A DNA stretch of 7,454 bases from the NCBI GenBank assembly GCA_946478915.1, contig CAMLER010000237.1, forward strand, positions 1 through 7,454. The letters run 5' to 3'. The notes under the pieces were generated by a model, which had not been told where the DNA came from, did no database searches, and saw only the letters and a program-made list of their open reading frames with translations. Every line of letters begins with the position of its first letter. The first letter of the stretch is position 1. This DNA is from an uncultured Chryseolinea sp. Lineage in GTDB: Bacteria > Bacteroidota > Bacteroidia > Cytophagales > Cyclobacteriaceae. Of the stretch, positions 6,882 through 7,454 are shown one piece after another. The translations under genes and the position numbers were made by a program.

Positions 6882-7454
6882 TTACGATATTTGATCAACC
6901 GTACAAGCATCTGCAAGTTTGAACTCTCCAATTCGTGTCCTGCAAAGTTCAGAAAGATAAGCCCCTACCTGAAGAGCATTCCCAAAATCTCGAGCCAGGC
7001 TCCGTATGTAGGTACCCTTTGAGCAAACTATCCTGAAGCTTACTTCAGGCAACTGGATATTAACAATATCAAATGCCGAAATGATGACTTCTCTGGGACT
7101 TAGCTCGATCTCCCTGCCTTCTCTGGCAAATTCATATGCCCTTTTCCCTTTAATTCGAATTGCTGAATGCTGTGGTGGCAATTGACTTATCATACCAATG
7201 AATTTTTTCGATGTCTCCATTATAGTCTGGGACGTAAGGTGGCTGATATCGGTATGGGTCCCGACCGGTGTTTCCAGGTCGTGGGATACGGTTGTTTTCC
7301 CAAGAACAAATTTGCCGGTATACTCTTTCTCCTGTCCCATGAACTCTTCGATCCGCTTGGTCATTTTTCCTACACAGATAATGAGCAACCCGGTGGCTAG
7401 GGGGTCGAGCGTTCCGGCGTGACCAATCTTTTTAATCTTTAGTTTGTACCGAAG
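6882..7454 (-). CDS. truB: tRNA pseudouridine(55) synthase TruB (5' end beyond window)
   Basis: The frame is open from the right edge to a TAA at 6882-6884, giving 190 residues; roughly the first 40-50 residues are outside the window. TruB converts uridine 55 in the T-loop of tRNAs to pseudouridine. The catalytic motif GHAGTLDPLATGLL is present at window residues 11-24, with the nucleophilic aspartate encoded at 7404-7406. Further family blocks follow: KEYTGKFVLG (from 43), QLPPQHSAIRIKGKRAYEFAR (91-111), and GTYIRSLARDFG (147-158). The protein ends shortly after the TRIGEF block, so there is no long C-terminal PUA extension, which fits the short type II-like TruB proteins of this phylum. ribF follows in the same direction after 51 bp. 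An internal TTG at 7386-7388 is not the start, because the catalytic aspartate lies upstream of it. In many Bacteroidota uppP precedes truB, so uppP may lie just past the right edge. Confidence 0.95.
   Translation of the reverse strand, partial: LRYKLKIKKIGHAGTLDPLATGLLIICVGKMTKRIEEFMGQEKEYTGKFVLGKTTVSHDLETPVGTHTDISHLTSQTIMETSKKFIGMISQLPPQHSAIRIKGKRAYEFAREGREIELSPREVIISAFDIVNIQLPEVSFRIVCSKGTYIRSLARDFGNALQVGAYLSELCRTRIGEFKLADACTVDQIS

Noticed and set aside
1..7454. A novel defence, mobile or biosynthetic system
   Set aside because: Every substantial frame belongs to a known housekeeping, transport or motility family, the base composition looks even by eye, and there are no inverted-repeat ends, integrases, repeat arrays or unexplained large gaps.

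Overview
The window looks like a chromosomal segment of a member of Bacteroidota, probably a gliding or Cytophagales-type lineage. The signs are a gldC gene (a family largely restricted to this phylum), a TonB-dependent receptor that carries an N-terminal carboxypeptidase-regulatory-like domain, a promoter resembling the Bacteroidota TTTG / TAnnTTTG consensus, and little Shine-Dalgarno sequence in front of most starts. The genus cannot be fixed from the sequence alone.

Layout from left to right. (1) Positions 1-1524, minus strand: the N-terminal 508 residues of an outer-membrane TonB-dependent receptor whose C-terminal barrel lies beyond the left edge. A plausible promoter lies at about 1599-1628. 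(2) Positions 1648-1980, minus: gldC, encoding a small gliding-motility-associated protein. (3) Positions 1981-2148: a divergent intergenic gap with no convincing promoter on either strand. (4) Positions 2149-3921, plus: a complete half-size ABC exporter with a fused membrane domain and ATPase. (5) Positions 3918-5879, minus: acetoacetyl-CoA synthetase, convergent with the ABC gene and overlapping it by 4 bp at the stop codons. (6) Positions 5901-6830, minus: ribF, bifunctional riboflavin kinase/FAD synthetase. (7) Positions 6882-7454, minus: truB, tRNA pseudouridine-55 synthase, missing its N-terminus at the right edge.

truB, ribF and the acetoacetyl-CoA synthetase lie head to tail on the minus strand with gaps of 51 and 21 bp, so they may be co-transcribed. 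truB followed by ribF is a common housekeeping pair in this phylum. The ligase at its end is a metabolic add-on for activating acetoacetate. gldC and the receptor gene are also in line on the minus strand, but a 123-bp gap holding a promoter-like sequence suggests that the receptor has its own transcription start. The ABC exporter is the only plus-strand gene.

All open reading frames belong to recognisable families and no gene is visibly broken. Genes occupy nearly the whole window and no gene-free stretch exceeds 170 bp. I found no RNA gene, CRISPR array, insertion sequence or prophage gene, and no evidence for a previously undescribed system. The points worth a second look are small: palindromes in the two minus-strand gaps, a histidine at the A-loop position of the ABC ATPase, start-codon choices, and the linkage of the ligase to truB-ribF.
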